Source: Isoetes taiwanensis
Taxonomy: Eukaryota > Streptophyta > Lycopodiopsida > Isoetales > Isoetaceae
Assembly: GCA_021234155.1 (NCBI GenBank)
Contig: JAJEKV010000008.1
Location: forward strand, 4,204,085-4,268,084
Reading direction: 5' to 3'
Length of the DNA stretch: 64,000 nucleotides
In this document: positions 35,570 to 47,911 of the stretch, in pieces
Position numbering within the stretch: position 1 is the first letter of the stretch
Layout: every line of letters starts with the position of its first letter
Made by a program: the position numbers and the translations under genes
Notes under the pieces: model-generated
What the model saw: only the letters and a program-made list of their open reading frames with translations
Told to the model about the DNA's origin: nothing
The model's database searches: none

Positions 35570-38033
35570 AAAAAAAGTCAAAGGGGACATATTCAAGTTG
35601 GAAATGGAGATCTACAAAAAATTGAAGATGTAGAAATGTTAGAATTATTTGACTTAAATGGGAAAATAGCGAATTTGCAAAATGTATTATGTGTTTCAAG
35701 TCTAGTCAGAAATTTAATCTCCATTTAGACATGGGATTCAAAGTTGTGTTTGAGTAGATGCATTGTAAAATTTATGAAGATAATGAGTTAAAGTTTTTGG
35801 GAAGACATGTGGAAAATTTATTTGGCATAAGTTCACTCTATTTTAGAAGCATTAATTTGGCAACAATCCCAAATATATCAATTTGGCATGAGAGACTGGG
35901 ATATATAAATGTGAAAAACATTGAATTAATGATTAAGCAAGGATGGATTAGATTTGTGGACAGCAAAGAGGAAAATCATGTTTGTAGAGGGTGTCTTCTG
36001 GAAAAACACTCTAGACTGCCATTTTTAAACGCAAAAGAAAAGTCAAATGAAATACTAGAATTAATTCAAACTGATTTATATGGGCATTTAAATATGACAG
36101 GTATATCAGAGAAACGTTACCTCATAACCTTTGTGGATGATTTTAGCAGAAAGACTGAAGTATATCGCCTAAGAACCAACGACCTAGCTTTTGAAGCATT
36201 CAAGAATTTTGCAGCAGAGGTGGAATGTATCACTTGCAAGAAGATAAAGTGTGTATGATTTGATCGATGAGGTGAGTATCTCTCTTCTAAATTTAAAAGG
36301 TATTGCATTGAGAAAGGGATAAGAAGGTAGTATACTTATAGTTACACTCCACAACAAAATGGAGTTGCTGAAGGAAGGAATAAAACAATCCTAAATGCTA
36401 TCAGATCCATGCTTAAACATGCAGGGTTGCCCAACTTTATCTAGACGGAAGCTAATAAAGGCTGATGTGTTAATACAAAATATGTTGCCATCAAATAGTA
36501 TTCATGGAGACTGCCCTAAGCAGCTACGGTTAGGAAGAACCCCTAGCTATGAAAGACTCAAAACCTATGGGTGCCTTGGATATACACACGTGCCAGAAGA
36601 ATTAAGACTGAAACTCAATGATAAATCAATAATAACGTACTTGGTAGGATATGGTGAGCAGTCCAAGTGTGATAGAATGTATGGCCCTGAAAAAAGAAAA
36701 ATTTTAATAAGTAGAAATGTCATATCTATTGATAATGAGTAGTACAGACCTAGAATGAGCAACGACTCTCAAGCATAACAAGGCAAGGAAAAGAACATGA
36801 AGGTAACTACAAACACATCTGCGGATGTAAACAGGGGTACAAAAAATGACTCAGATATAAATACAAACCTAAAAGATAGCATTGATGGAGAAAGTACAGT
36901 TGATTCAGGTGGGGAAAATACAGATGAGAATAGGGAGGAATCTGCACATATGGAGAGAAATTATAATGATGGGAATATGAAAGATGTTGATTTTCAGCCA
37001 GTGGCAAACACATGGAGGAGGAAAATGGAAAGTGAAGGACTGAGAGAGGATGCAATCATCAATATCGATCTATACGGAAGGAAAGAAGATGGGAAAAGTA
37101 CTAGACTGGAAAATAATATGGCAGAAACTCTAATGGTCACGAAAACGGGAATACCTGAAAATTTTGATGAAGCAATAAATGCATTGGATTCATAAAGGTG
37201 AAAAAAAAAAAACAATAAATGAAGAGATGAAGTCTTTTGAAAGGAGCAACTTATGAGCTTGTTGATTTGCCAAAGGAAAAACGAGTTGTGGGAAATAAAT
37301 GGGTGTACAAACTCAAGTTGAATGCAGATGGCACACAAAATATAAAGCAAGATTGGTCGCTCAAGGATATTCACAAAAGAAGGGAATAGACTTCGATGAA
37401 GCTTACTCACATGTACTGTCTTTCTTAATGCAGAGTTAGTGGAGGAGATATTTATGAAACAAGCACAAGGTTATGAAAAAAGGTAAAACAAAGGCGTGGA
37501 GGCTAAAAAGGGTTGTATATGAATTGAAGCAATCTCCAAGATAATGTTATATGTGTATTGATAAATATCTAAAAGGACAAGGTTTTCAAAAACTGGCAAA
37601 TGATGGGAACATTTATATATTAAGGAAAGGTGGTGATATCTGCTTAATGGCTATATTGTATTCTAGCAGCAAATAGCATGAATATTCGAAACTAGTGTAA
37701 AGATATCCTAAAGAGTAAATACAAAATGTCAGATCTTGGAGAACTTTCACAGTTTATAAGGTTATAAGTTAAGAGAAATAGGGAAAACAAGAGGATCTCT
37801 ATGCCAAAGCGAATATATTGATTTAGTGCTTGAAATGTTTAACACACAGCAGTGTAACTATGTAAACGCACCCGTTCTAGTGGGAAGTAAATTATCTAAG
37901 AACTTTTGTCCCAAATCTGAAAAGAAAAAGGAGGAGATGGCAAAAATACCATACAAACAACTGGTTGGAAACTTGCTCTACATTGCAAACAATACAAGAT
38001 CTGATATAGCTTTTAATGATAACTGCCGCTAAA
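35570..38033 (+). pseudogene. Ty1/copia pol, first part (integrase and partial RT)
   Basis: Copia order is clear: a protease-integrase linker (LQNVLCVSSLVRNLIS, about 35665-35715); IWHERLGYIN..CRGCLLEKHSR (35879-36025); the integrase core with the first Asp in ELIQTDLYG (about 36058), then TFVDDFSRKTEVY (36127-36165) and a [19 protein letters not shown] stretch (about 36345-36400); a TAG for Trp at 36442-36444 in LPNFI*TEA; HGD.CPKQL..P..LKTYGCLGY (36505-36585); and the RT start KWVYKLKLNADGT (about 37300), VYELKQSPR (37520) and NLLYIANNTRSDIAF (37968-38013). Multiple stops and shifts are present and the RT active-site box is lost. A LINE interrupts it at about 38030. Confidence 0.85.
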
Positions 38034-38189
38034 TTTGGCGCCTCGCCCTACATCGTGAAGGAAACGACCGACCAAATCGGTCGAGCTGCAACATAGCCGT
38101 ACAAATTTTTTGCCATTTCCGATTGTGGACACAAGGTACATTTCTTTGTTTTCGATTTTCCTTTTGCCAAATCCGATTGTCAGGAATAC

Positions 38190-38900
38190 AGTGCAAAAGA
38201 TATGGCTAAACAGATACAAATGGATCTGCTTCAAACAAATTTAGATTTAGTAGAAGAAATAAAAGAGCAAAACCAGGCCCTTTTAAAGAAGTATGAATCC
38301 GTTGTGGTTGAGAATTCTGAATTGAAATAGGAAATTGTCTTGCTTCGTAAGGAAGTGGGAGAAATAAAGAAATCAGCATTGGATACACAACAATATTTCC
38401 AAAACTGGAAAGCAGAGCAAGAAAATGATGAGGATGAAAGTGATGATGGAATTGATGAAGCAGATATAATTGCGGCGAGGTTGAATCGGTGGTTTTGGCT
38501 TTTATTACTTGAAAGAGCTAAAGAGGATCAAGCGCGTGCTTACCGCCAATTAAACATAAAGCTCACAGGAATAAGTGAAGAGGAAACAGATGCTAGTAAA
38601 GCTGTAGAGTCCTTCTTCAAAGACATCATGTTCCTACACGATCCAGGTGTTGCTACGTGTACTCGTGTGGGACAAAAGCAAGAAGGAAGATCAAGGCCGA
38701 TTATTATCCGCTTCAAATCTGTTGAGCAACCGTGAGCGTGTTATCGCAGAATCGTGCCATCTTGAAAAAGGAAAAGAATTTTTGGCTGAATGATGATCCG
38801 ACCCCAAAGCAACAAAAGCCGAGTTTCAGATTCTTCTTGAAAAGGCGTAAGGCAAGCATGCTTATCTACAATCCGTGTCGTAATGCGGATTAGGGAGACA
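38190..38900 (+). pseudogene. LINE ORF1 protein remnant
   Basis: A long charged coiled coil (LEEIKEQNQALLKKY, VVVENSELK then a TAG, EIVLLRKEVGEIKKS; 38240-38400) leads to an RRM-like nucleic-acid-binding part (TRVGQKQEGRSRPIIIRFKS, 38660-38722). This continues in a second frame as KGKEFWLNDDPTPKQQK (38765-38818). The build is that of L1-type ORF1 proteins, which trimerise and chaperone element RNA. A stop and at least one frameshift interrupt it. Confidence 0.75.
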
Positions 38901-38939
38901 AGACAACAGGGAAAGCAACCCCGTGCTAGGAAATTGCCC

Positions 38940-41900
38940 TCAGGTTTGGAGTTTGGAATGTACATGGATTAAATTCTTGGAAGATGGTGACAATTGAGAA
39001 TATGCTAACTCAAATTGATGTGTTAGTCAGCAGAGAGAAACTTGGGAACATGAACCGCTTTGCTTATCCGATTTTTACAGGCTTCACAAAACTAAAAACA
39101 ATTTGGAATAAAAAAGGTGAAAGTGGCAGGGGCTATGGAGGTATTGCATGCTTTGTGCGCAACAACTTCTGCAAACTTGTGTCCGTAGTTAAGGTATGTG
39201 ACTACAATCAATACATGTGGATCGAAATAAAGGGCAAAACTTCGTCTTTATATTTAGCAACAGTGTACTTTGCACCGCTCGTTTCTGGAGGGATATATGA
39301 TCATGACAATTTAAGTTTGACAGACCCATTTATGCATTTAGCAAAGGATATTGCTCATTTTGCTCTTAAAGGGCATGTGTTATTGGTTGGGGATTTCAAT
39401 GGAAGAGTAGCAGGTAAGCAAGCAAAAATTTTCTCAGACAAGATGACATATGGTTGGAAGAGTTGTCCACATCGGACTGGGATAGAGTCTCTCCTGATAA
39501 GGACGAAAATGCCATGGGAAAACTCTTGCTGCAATTGTGTCAGACATTTGGAATGGTACTTTTTAATGGCAGAAGTAAATTTCCATTTGCTAATGGATTT
39601 ACTTGCACTCTCGCACAAAGGTTCTAGTGAAATAGATTACCTTATTGGTAAAGTTGATGCAGCTAGCCTAGTGCATGATTTTAGGGTGGTTGATCAACCC
39701 ATGTCTGATCACACACTTCTTACATTTGCATTGAGAACTAAAGCTACGCATTCAGTGCAGAATAGACAGCAGAGATTGCACATCAGAATTCAAGCGGATA
39801 AAGCAGGAATGTATGGAACAAGTCTAGAAAATGCTCTTAATGAGGTAAATTAATTCGACAGTTATTGCAAAAACAATCACTTTTTATTGATATCTGATGA
39901 TGTCGGTTGCAATACGATATTTGGGTGCACAAAGGGGATTGCCAAGAAGGAATCAGAAATGGTGGGATCTAGAATATTAACAAGCACGGGAGAATTTTTA
40001 TAACTCATTGGATAAGAAGGCAGCTAGAAAGGCATTTAAGCAGTTTACAAAGCAAAAACAAGTTGAATGGAAAGTACGATGGCAGCAACAATTAATGGAG
40101 GATCTCAAAACGATCCCTAAACGGTTTTGGAGTCGTTTGCAGACACATACAGCCACATTAGGTGATTTCACAAGGCAAGAACTATTTGATTATGTTAAAC
40201 AATTATACAATGTTCCAAATAGCCAAGAGCGGGGAGGTTGTAGAAGGAAGCATTATAGACTTGTTCACCTGGTGAGAAGACATATATTTGTCTTTAATAA
40301 AAATGGCTAATGGCAAGGCACGCGATGCAATGGGTCTGGCGATAGAACTCCTAAAATGGGGTGGCAACAAAACGATGCAAAAACTTGCTGATTTGTTTAA
40401 CATGGCTTTACATCAAGGCTTTCCAGAACAATGGTGTATTAACAGAATTGTGCCAATTCATAAGGGTGGAGATAAGGATGTTGTCATGAATTATCGAACC
40501 ATTTTGGTGAGTAGTGTAATGGCAAAGTTATTTGGGGCTGTGCTGGAAAAGAAAATTTAGCAGATTCTTTGAGAGGGGAATAAAGTACCCGCATGTGGGC
40601 AAAGCGGGTTTTAGAAAGGGGCATTCTACTATTGATCATCTCTTCACGATCGCAGTATTAGCGTATGGAAAGGGGGAACAGAAATGCTCTATATTGTTGT
40701 TTTGTAGACTTCACTAAGGCTTTCGACCGCATCCGTCGTAGCACTCTAAAGCAAAGACTTGAATATTTACAAGTTCCTAAAGAGCTTCAAAAAGGAGTTG
40801 CATGCCTGTATCATAAGGTCTTAGTTGAGCTTTCTTTTCCTCTGGATGGCACTGGAAAGATAGAAAGCAATATTGGGGTAAAGCAGGGTTGCCCACTATC
40901 CCCCACACTCTTTGGAGTGTTTATTGATGAACTGGAGGAGTGGATGAGGAGAGAAGATGATGCAGGAGTATGGCTTGGCAAATATATGATCCAAATACTT
41001 TTATATGCAGATGACATTGTTCTCTTCTCTAAAACTGTTGCTGGATGGTTCCTTTTGTAATGAAAAAGGGATGGCAGTAAATAAAGGGAAAACAAAAGTG
41101 ATGGTTGTAGGGAAAAGAGAAAACATTCAGATGCAGTTTGGTGGAGAGATCTTGGAGCAAGTACATCAATATAAATACCTTGGGGTGGAGTTTACTGACA
41201 ACTATAAATGGAATGCGAGGAGTTGACAAAAGGGTTTGAGGACCAATGAGAGATTTATATGGCACAATGAGTTTGTGGAGGAATATGCATATACGTAAAT
41301 GGAGTATGCGAAAACTTATGTTTAAAATGTTGGTACAACCTGTGGTACTATACTGGATGTTCGGTTTGGGGACCAGCCATCCAAAAAAGAAATGGGCGAA
41401 AGTATTGAAAATATACGAAAAAGATTTTTGATGGAAGAACTTGGGGTGAAAGTGCAAACACCTTACTTTAAATGTTGCTTTGCAGAGGCGGGTTTTCTAC
41501 CATTAGAAGCTGTAAGCACTATGCCGTGCACTTGAGTACTTTGCAGAGAATCCAACATCTTGAAGAGGATCGCCTCCCCCACCAAGCCCTTCAAGAGTCA
41601 ATGAGGCAACCGTATATTGGATGGTACAAGCTGCTTATAGATTGGCTTCACAAATGGGGGATAGACATTTTAGACATTCACGATACAAAGACCGGGATAC
41701 GTGTAGTCTCATTTGAAAAAGTTATCCACCATTTATGGGCATCTCCTTTGGCACAAAAATGGAATATTACAAACGGGGAGGTGAACCTTATGATTAATTA
41801 TGTGGAACAAGATTACCTTGATACTCGATGGGATACAAACGTTTGGGCTTATTTCCCAAGCTCGGTTGCGGTCTCACTCCTTGGAGGTAGAGCATGCTCA

Positions 41901-42175
41901 TGACATTCCACATGAGCTAAGATTTTGTCCATGTTGCAGAGAACCAGATGTGGAAGATGAACACCATGCCTTCCTGGAATGCTCTAGATTTGAAGAGGTA
42001 CGTGATGCTTTTGGGATTGATGCTACTTTTGGGATTTGAAGTTTTACGCTATTACTTTCGATGCCTCCCACGCGGCTTAGAACTTATCTTCAAGCGTGGT
42101 GGGGACATCGGAAAATGATTTTAGACTTGAATAATCTAGCAGATGATATGGAGGCAAGAGGCCTCATTTAGTGGA
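38940..42175 (+). pseudogene. LINE ORF2: APE endonuclease and reverse transcriptase
   Basis: The endonuclease starts FGVWNVHGLNSW (38949), with LLVGDFNGRV (39382-39411) and SDHTLLTFAL (39706-39735). The RT shows KARDAMGLAIELLKWGG (40315), NRIVPIHKGGDKDVV (40442), the frame-shifted pair GFRKGHSTIDH (40608) and VDFTKAFDRIRR (40705-40740) with the first catalytic Asp, NIGVKQGCPLSPTLFGVFID (40870-40930) and the catalytic LLYADDIVLFS (41000-41032). The C-terminal zinc knuckle CPCCREPDVEDEHHAFLEC lies at 41926-41982. ORF2 nicks target DNA and primes reverse transcription there. At least five stops or shifts make it inactive as read. Confidence 0.85.
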
Positions 42176-42254
42176 CTTATTATATGTATTTCTTTTTGTC
42201 GCCTAATGGACCTGAGGGTCTGATATGGCGTGATAATAAATCAAAATCAAATCA

Positions 42255-42661
42255 AATATTGGGAGGTGTCAACTATAAGCTGGAGAAGTAAGAAACAGTC
42301 ATTAATTGCTTTGTCAACAACTGAATCTGAATATGCAGCAACAACATTAGCAGCAAAGGAGATAATCTGGACTAGAAAGTTCTTAAATGAATTGGAAATA
42401 AAACATGAAGGAAGCACAAATTTTTTTTGTGACAACCAAAGTTGTATAGCAATGACAAAGAATCCAGTTCTACATGAAAGGACAAAGCACATTGAAATGG
42501 AGATGCATTACATCAGGGATATGGTAAGTAAGGGACAAATTCAGTTGAAATATATATGTTCAGATAAACAGTTGACATATGTTTTTACAAAGGCTTTAGG
42601 ATGTAAAAAGTTTCAGAAATTGGCTACACAATTAAATTGTAAAGATATCGACAGATTATGA
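42255..42661 (+). pseudogene. Ty1/copia RNase H, second part
   Basis: ISWRSKKQSLIALSTTESEY (42280-42339) to KEIIWTRKFLNEL, FFCDNQSCIAMTKNPVLHER, TKHIEMEMHYIRDMV and DKQLTYVFTKAL is an intact-looking copia RNase H C-terminus ending in TGA at 42659-42661. It is the continuation of 35570-38033 beyond the LINE. Confidence 0.9.
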
Positions 42662-42664
42662 TAT

Positions 42665-42900
42665 AAAAGGGGAATGTAAGAAATATGAGGTCCATATCTT
42701 AATCTGTAAGCACCAATTCTAGAATGGGGCTTGCATGAAAACGACAAAAGCCTCCATAAATAGGCTTCTCATTCATCTCAGCAGATTTTCCACAATGGTG
42801 GATAGTGGGTAGCCCCGCACATGCGAACTACCCACGAAGAAAAATAAAGGGAATGTCCACTTATACAACTTGGACCCCATGAAATACAATGCTAATAGAT
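42665..42900 (+). mobile_element. Copia polypurine tract and 3' LTR start
   Basis: AAAAGGGGAA (42665-42674) just after the copia stop is a polypurine tract; the LTR probably starts TGTAAGAAATATGAGG at 42675. A TATA-like ATAAATAGG lies at 42757. The LTR end is not resolved because it runs into the repeats at 42716-43778. Confidence 0.6.
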
Positions 42901-42917
42901 GTTTGGTTTGTGTACCT

Positions 42918-42996
42918 GCCGAAAGCTTATCACCGGGATTAAAAAACCCCGCCCTTTCGGGTTTTCGAGGAAAAACCCTAGTGATAAGCCTTCGGC
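42918..42996. repeat. Foldback with 16-bp arms
   Basis: GCCGAAAGCTTATCAC (42918-42933) pairs with GTGATAAGCCTTCGGC (42981-42996), 15 of 16 matching. The interior holds a second stem (AAAACCCCG..CGGGTTTT). It could be a foldback insertion or a structured part of the LTR. Confidence 0.7.
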
Positions 42997-43123
42997 AAGG
43001 GGCTTGGACAAACGTAAGGCTGAGAATTCGCTCCCAAAAAACCCACGAATGGAGAAGTCGAAGCTGCTGCCGCTTGCCAACCTATACCTGCACATCACCG
43101 ACACTAGAACAAATGTGACAAAA

Positions 43124-43226
43124 CAAACCTCCCAAAGTGGAGGGGCTGATCACGCGCGCCACATGACAACAAAATAAAAACCTCTTCAAATAGAGGGGCT
43201 GGTCACGCGTGACAGGCGACAAATAC
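43124..43226. repeat. 53-bp tandem duplication
   Basis: CAAACCTCCCAAAGTGGAGG..GGTCACGCG-type units: 43124-43177 and 43178-43226 share AAACCTC, GAGGGGCTG.TCACGCG and GACAA.AAA. Confidence 0.7.
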
Positions 43227-43255
43227 ATTAAACAATTAAGGGGGGGAGGATGGAT

Positions 43256-43778
43256 TTCAAAGAATAGAGAATAAGGTACTGGTGAGAGAGAAGAGGAAGC
43301 GCCGATGAGACGTTGATGAAGAACTCGCCTAATATAGCGATCTTCCAACCAGAGAAGACATGCAATGCATGCATGCGAGACATGCATGCTCGCCCCCTCT
43401 AGAATCTCGATTCGAGGACTCGGATCGATGGAATTCTAGAATGGGGCTCGCATGAAAACGACAAAAGCCTCCTTATCAAAACGGGATCGAGAACAAAGGT
43501 CAAAGGATTATGGCTAAAGAAGAGGCAAGGCCGAGAAAGGACATGCCACAGCATGAAAGAAATGCCAAATTTGTCAATCCAAGCAGGGAAAAGCCCCTCC
43601 CCTGCATGCTTTTAAAGAATAGAGAATAAGGTACTCCTGAGAGAGAAGAGGAAGCGCCGATGAGACGTTGATGAAGAACCTCGCCTAATATAGCGATCTT
43701 CCAACCAGAGAAGGCATGCAATGCATGCATGCTCGCCCCCTCTAGAATCTCGATCCGAGGGCTCGGATCGATGGAATT
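43256..43778. repeat. 365-bp period tandem duplication with hairpins
   Basis: 43256-43436 recurs at 43621-43778 nearly unchanged (AAAGAATAGAGAATAAGGTA, GAAGCGCCGATGAGACGTTG, TATAGCGATCTTCCAACCAG, GCATGCAATGCATGCATGC). Each copy ends in TCGATYCGAGG(G/A)CTCGGATCGA, a 10-bp stem with almost no loop. The junction segment TTCTAGAATGGGGCTYGCAT, found at 42716 and 43437, ties it to the copia LTR start. Confidence 0.8.
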
Positions 43779-44520
43779 AAAGATCTAAATTGTTCAGTGA
43801 TGGGACAGGTTGAAGACAATTCCTTTTGAAGATGCAAACACTGAGATTGAATATCTGTATTGCACTTCTATGTCGATGAAGTTTAAGGTGAAGGTAGAAA
43901 AGTTGTAAGGAAAAAGAAACCTTTATATTATTTACTCATGAAGATTCAATTGTTCATTTGAACCATTTATAAAACCTATAAATGTCAAAGACCTGATTTT
44001 CAGGTCGGTAGGCCGATTTATTGGCGGCAAACCAAGTTTGAAAAACTCGGTCCAATAAGAAATAGCCAGAGATCTTGTATATACATGAGAAGAAGAAGAA
44101 TACGTTCACAATGGCACATGATTAGGTAGAAGTGCCGAACCTATGTGCATAAGATAAAATCAAGTTGCATAGATAACATCATTACAAAAATTTGTCTAAG
44201 AAGGAGCATTCTTTGAGGTTTGTATAAATCGCTACGGTGTATTATTCATTCCCATATGAACAGTGAATTGGGTACAGTTATTTCAAAGGTTTATTGAAAA
44301 ATTCATGATCTTGTCTAAAGACCATTAAATAGTGATGGCTTACAGTCTAGTTGAAATTATTCTAGAAAGGGGAATTTGCATAATTTGAGTTGGGCTTTGG
44401 AAATTGACTCTGGATATACATATTGGATCTAGCTTTGTCCTCTATTCATTTAAGTTAATATCTTGGACTTAGTAACTTAACTTTTTACAAATCTTGTGTC
44501 ACTTGCTTTGAATCTAAGAC
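43779..44520. other. No recognisable gene
   Basis: AT-rich sequence with short frames only; no repeat or RNA gene was recognised. Confidence 0.5.
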
Positions 44521-44526
44521 TTGCAC

Positions 44527-45240
44527 TCATAAATGCCAACCATATGCCCACATGCTTTTATAACTTGTAGCATACTCATCAACCCCAAAAGCAAGATCAA
44601 GCAACAATGGATCTACTTGCTCCTTCTTCTGAACCATACGCCGGACTTCAATCTTAAGCCACTCTGGAAAGTTAACCTGCTCCCTTGGCCGCTTACGCCC
44701 AAACAAAATACCATGCTGCGATTGCTCTGTTATAAAAAAATTATAATCAAATTGTAAGTTAACTTTGTACATTAAAGCACATCAACGTTTAATTTATAGA
44801 ACTGAAATACTTACAATCTCCATGTCTCGATGATGGTTGAATGTGTTAGAATGCATTCATGTGCTTGTTGTTGCAATGATACATCCAATTTTATCGAAGT
44901 TTCTTTACCCTCCAAAACCTGTATTACGCTCCAAGACACCATCGTATTCACCTTTTCATGGTAGTTAAAGTCATCGCTTCATTAATTATGTATCCTTCAG
45001 CAATGGATCTCTCTATGTTGCGAATGTATTTCTTGAGATGTCTTAGGAATCTCTCAATGGGGTACATCCATCGTATAGTCACAGGCCCACACATAGCGAG
45101 CGAGCTCTTCTACTAGATGTATGATGAGATGTGTCATGATTGTGAAAAAGGATGGTGGAAAATGCTTCTCAAGCAAGCACAACACATTTATTCCTTCCAT
45201 CTTCAAGTTAAGTCATCTCATCTAAATGAATTTCTTTTAC
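44527..45240 (-). pseudogene. CACTA (En/Spm) transposase C-terminal remnant
   Basis: Reading down the minus strand from 45190, FPPSFFTIMTHLIIHLVEEL (about 45155-45100) and, in a second frame, RWMYPIERFLRHLKKYIRN (about 45080-45020) and AEGYIINEAMT (about 45005-44975) are hallmark stretches of the DUF4218-type part of plant CACTA transposases. The frame at 44772-44527 (FPEWLKIEVRRM.., LLDLAFGVDEYATSY) fits the following conserved region. Stops and shifts show it is dead. No TIRs are recognised. Confidence 0.7.
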
Positions 45241-45284
45241 CGTGATTGCTTAAACAAAGAACTAAGTCCTAATATTGACATTCT

Positions 45285-45490
45285 TTCTCTGTGTCCTGTG
45301 GTAAGACATTAAACTGCCATACCCAAGGTCACGGGTGCAACGCCTCGTTGTGAAAGTGGCCATGCAATGTAAAGTTGGTGGGGGAAGGACCCACTTCAGC
45401 AATGTAAAGTGGTGGGGGCAGGACCCATCTGGGTGTGTTGTAAAGTGTCACATGTCCGATAGGATGCTGCCTTGTGGCGTGACGTTAAAA
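45285..45490 (+). mobile_element. tRNA-derived SINE
   Basis: A pol III A-box-like TGGTAAGACATTAAACTGCC (about 45299) and a B-box-like GGTCACGGGTGCAACGCC (about 45329) are spaced as in a tRNA, followed by a body with CCATGCAATGTAAAGTTGG and a partial repeat GTAAAGTGGTGGGGGCAGGA. A CTT microsatellite stands at the 3' end. This is the usual plan of plant SINEs. The B box has GGGTGCAAC where GGGTTCGA is usual, so the copy is old. Confidence 0.75.
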
Positions 45491-45492
45491 TC

Positions 45493-45522
45493 TCTTCTTC
45501 TTCTTCTTCTTCTTCTTCTTCT
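45493..45522. repeat. CTT trinucleotide microsatellite
   Basis: About ten uninterrupted TTC/CTT units directly after the SINE body. Confidence 0.95.
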
Positions 45523-47911
45523 GTCTCCTAGACAACCACGTATAACCAAAGGAAGGAACTGTAGGAGAAGAATATGATAATCATGTAATTTCATCGATTT
45601 GAGCTTTCCATTTGTGACACATTTTTTTAAAGTTAGACAATTCTGTCAAGGTTTCATAGCTTGTATAACAGCAAAGAAAGCTCGTTAATTGGTGACAGAT
45701 ATAAGAGGTTAAAACATGATGGGGGAGTGTTGAAAACTTCACTAAGTTTTTATGGTCATGTTTTAACCTAGATGAATTATTCATGTTGTAATACCTTGGA
45801 CCTGTAATATTCATAATACATTGAGACAATGCATGGAAATATTTCAGCTCAAATGACATCCACAAAAGAGAAGTTTGAATATTAGTGGAGGAGGAAAAAA
45901 GCATGGATCCAGCACTGGAAATAGGAGGAGGCATGTATTATCCAATGATGTAAAACAGAGACGTAGTTGATAAAATAGAATAGAATAGTTTTTTTTTGAT
46001 AAGACAACTGGGTGCAGCATGCAAATAGAGATCAAAGAGAAGTTATGTGATTCGGAAAAGCACTGTTCATTTGGTTTTGAATGAAACACTGTTCATTGAA
46101 CCATTAAAAATAAATCCTATAGTCTATGTAAACATGGTTGGCATATAAGCTTAAAAATTGCAGTTGTAGCAGAGTTAAAGGGTATTTTTTAACAAGAAAT
46201 ATAATTGTGTAAATGTTTGTTACATTGGCTTACCACTCTAGCAGCCAGAAAGATTTTTCCTTTCAATGTCCAAAGATATTCCTACAAGAAGCCTGCACCA
46301 AGATCTAGCAAAAAAAGCTTTATCTTGGATATTTCTAGCAAAAAAAGGTCAAGATTGAAGATGTAAAGCCATAACTTCTTGATGTAGACAAGCACAAATT
46401 GTATGCGTAGCAACATAAAAAATTCTAATAACAACAATGAATGTAACAAAATGGTTCACGTTGCAGAACACATCTAAGTTGGATACCCTCGACATTTCAA
46501 ACTACTTTAGAGGTCCCATGACAAATCTGAAACTAATGTCAAGCTCATTGAATGTTGAGACACCAGACCCAGGGTGAATGACAATTTGGCTATTTTGAAC
46601 AAATACCATAAATTGTCAAGTAAAACTCCAACTATAACAACAAAAGCAATAGAATGACATACAATGACATACATTTAGAGCAAGATAATGCTTAGCTTGA
46701 AGTAGTTGGCCGCTTTTAGAAGAGGTTGAAAAGGTGGAAATTGAAGCAAAGCAAGTTTTGGAAGACGATACCATTTCAAGCAACATGAGAAAGGAATAGA
46801 ATAGAATGTAAGACAATGCTCTGGTCCTGATACAGAGGCAGAAAATAGGGCTGTTATCCTTGCCATAGAGATGGATGAGCATAAATCATGTAAGTTGGAA
46901 TACTTCATCTCAAAATAGTGAAAGATAAAGTTAGGTAGAGGGGCGAATTAAAGCTAGCTCTCTAAGCAAAAATCAGGGCTTCAATTATTTGGCCAAAAAA
47001 TTGTCAAACAACGCTCCAGAATCAAAGCCAATTTTGCGTAAACACGAAGTCGAGACATGAAAATCAAAATCTCTTTCAAAGAGGAACAATGGCTTGGAAT
47101 ATTTACCTTAAGTGCTTGAGAGTAGATAGAATTAGTGTGCTTATTCATATAAGCTTTTGTACCCACCATTCCTCTTATGTGAAGATGCATATTCAGGATC
47201 CTTGTATCGGATGTTACATAGGTTGGGCATCCCCAGCATATGATAGAAAAAACTCTACAATTTTCTTTCATAGATCTATTTTTCTTTTAAGATGCCGGAA
47301 TGGTGGCCTAAAATGAGAAGCGACTCTTCTTGTAGGGGCTTATCTTCACCAGAGTTTTGACAGCCTACGCTGTACCAGTGCTGTTTTGTTCGTTCGTTCT
47401 GTTCGATGGCGTCCAACAAAATCTAATGCCCTTTTCTTTTGTTTATTTCTAAACCATCAAATGTGCTCGCCTAATCCTAACCATTAGATCTAGGGTGTGT
47501 TGGATCTCAGCCGTTGGATCTAGGGATGAACACACTAAAACATTATAATATAGGATCAATGGCTGAGTATTTAGACGAAAACAAACACATGCAACCACAC
47601 CCTTGGGGGCACCGAGAGTTTGACACATGCAAACACACCCTCGGGGCACCGGAGAGCAACCTCCTCCGTGTGCACCTTTTTCTTTTCCTAGATCATTTGA
47701 CATCACAACCACTAATACACACACTAGTCGTTAAGAGATCATTGGTGTGCGGATATTGTCGTGCTTGTGTTGCCAACGTCTTTAGAGTGGAATGGAATGG
47801 ACTGTGAAGTTCGATTCCGTACAGTTTTTTCCAGCTTAACGACGAAAGAACATCTCGCTGTTGCGTAGCAACTCATTTTTGCATTTCTAGGGTTCTGACT
47901 TTACTTTTGCG
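45523..47911. other. Intergenic, with the E2 gene's upstream region
   Basis: No other gene is recognised. A near-direct repeat (CACACCCTYGGGG.CACCG.GAG, 47598-47655) lies about 300 bp before the E2 start. TCTAGGGTTCTG, a telo-box-like word often found near starts of plant housekeeping genes, lies at 47887-47898. No clear TATA box was found. Confidence 0.5.

Larger units (their letters stand above)
38034..42254 (+). mobile_element. LINE retrotransposon nested in the copia element
   Basis: A two-ORF non-LTR retrotransposon occupies the gap between the copia RT (ending about 38030) and copia RNase H (resuming about 42255). It has a short GC-richer 5' leader, ORF1, ORF2 and an AAATCA-rich 3' tail (42230-42255). 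About 100 codons of the copia RT-RNase H connection are missing, so insertion was accompanied or followed by a small deletion; no clean target duplication is seen. Confidence 0.8.
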
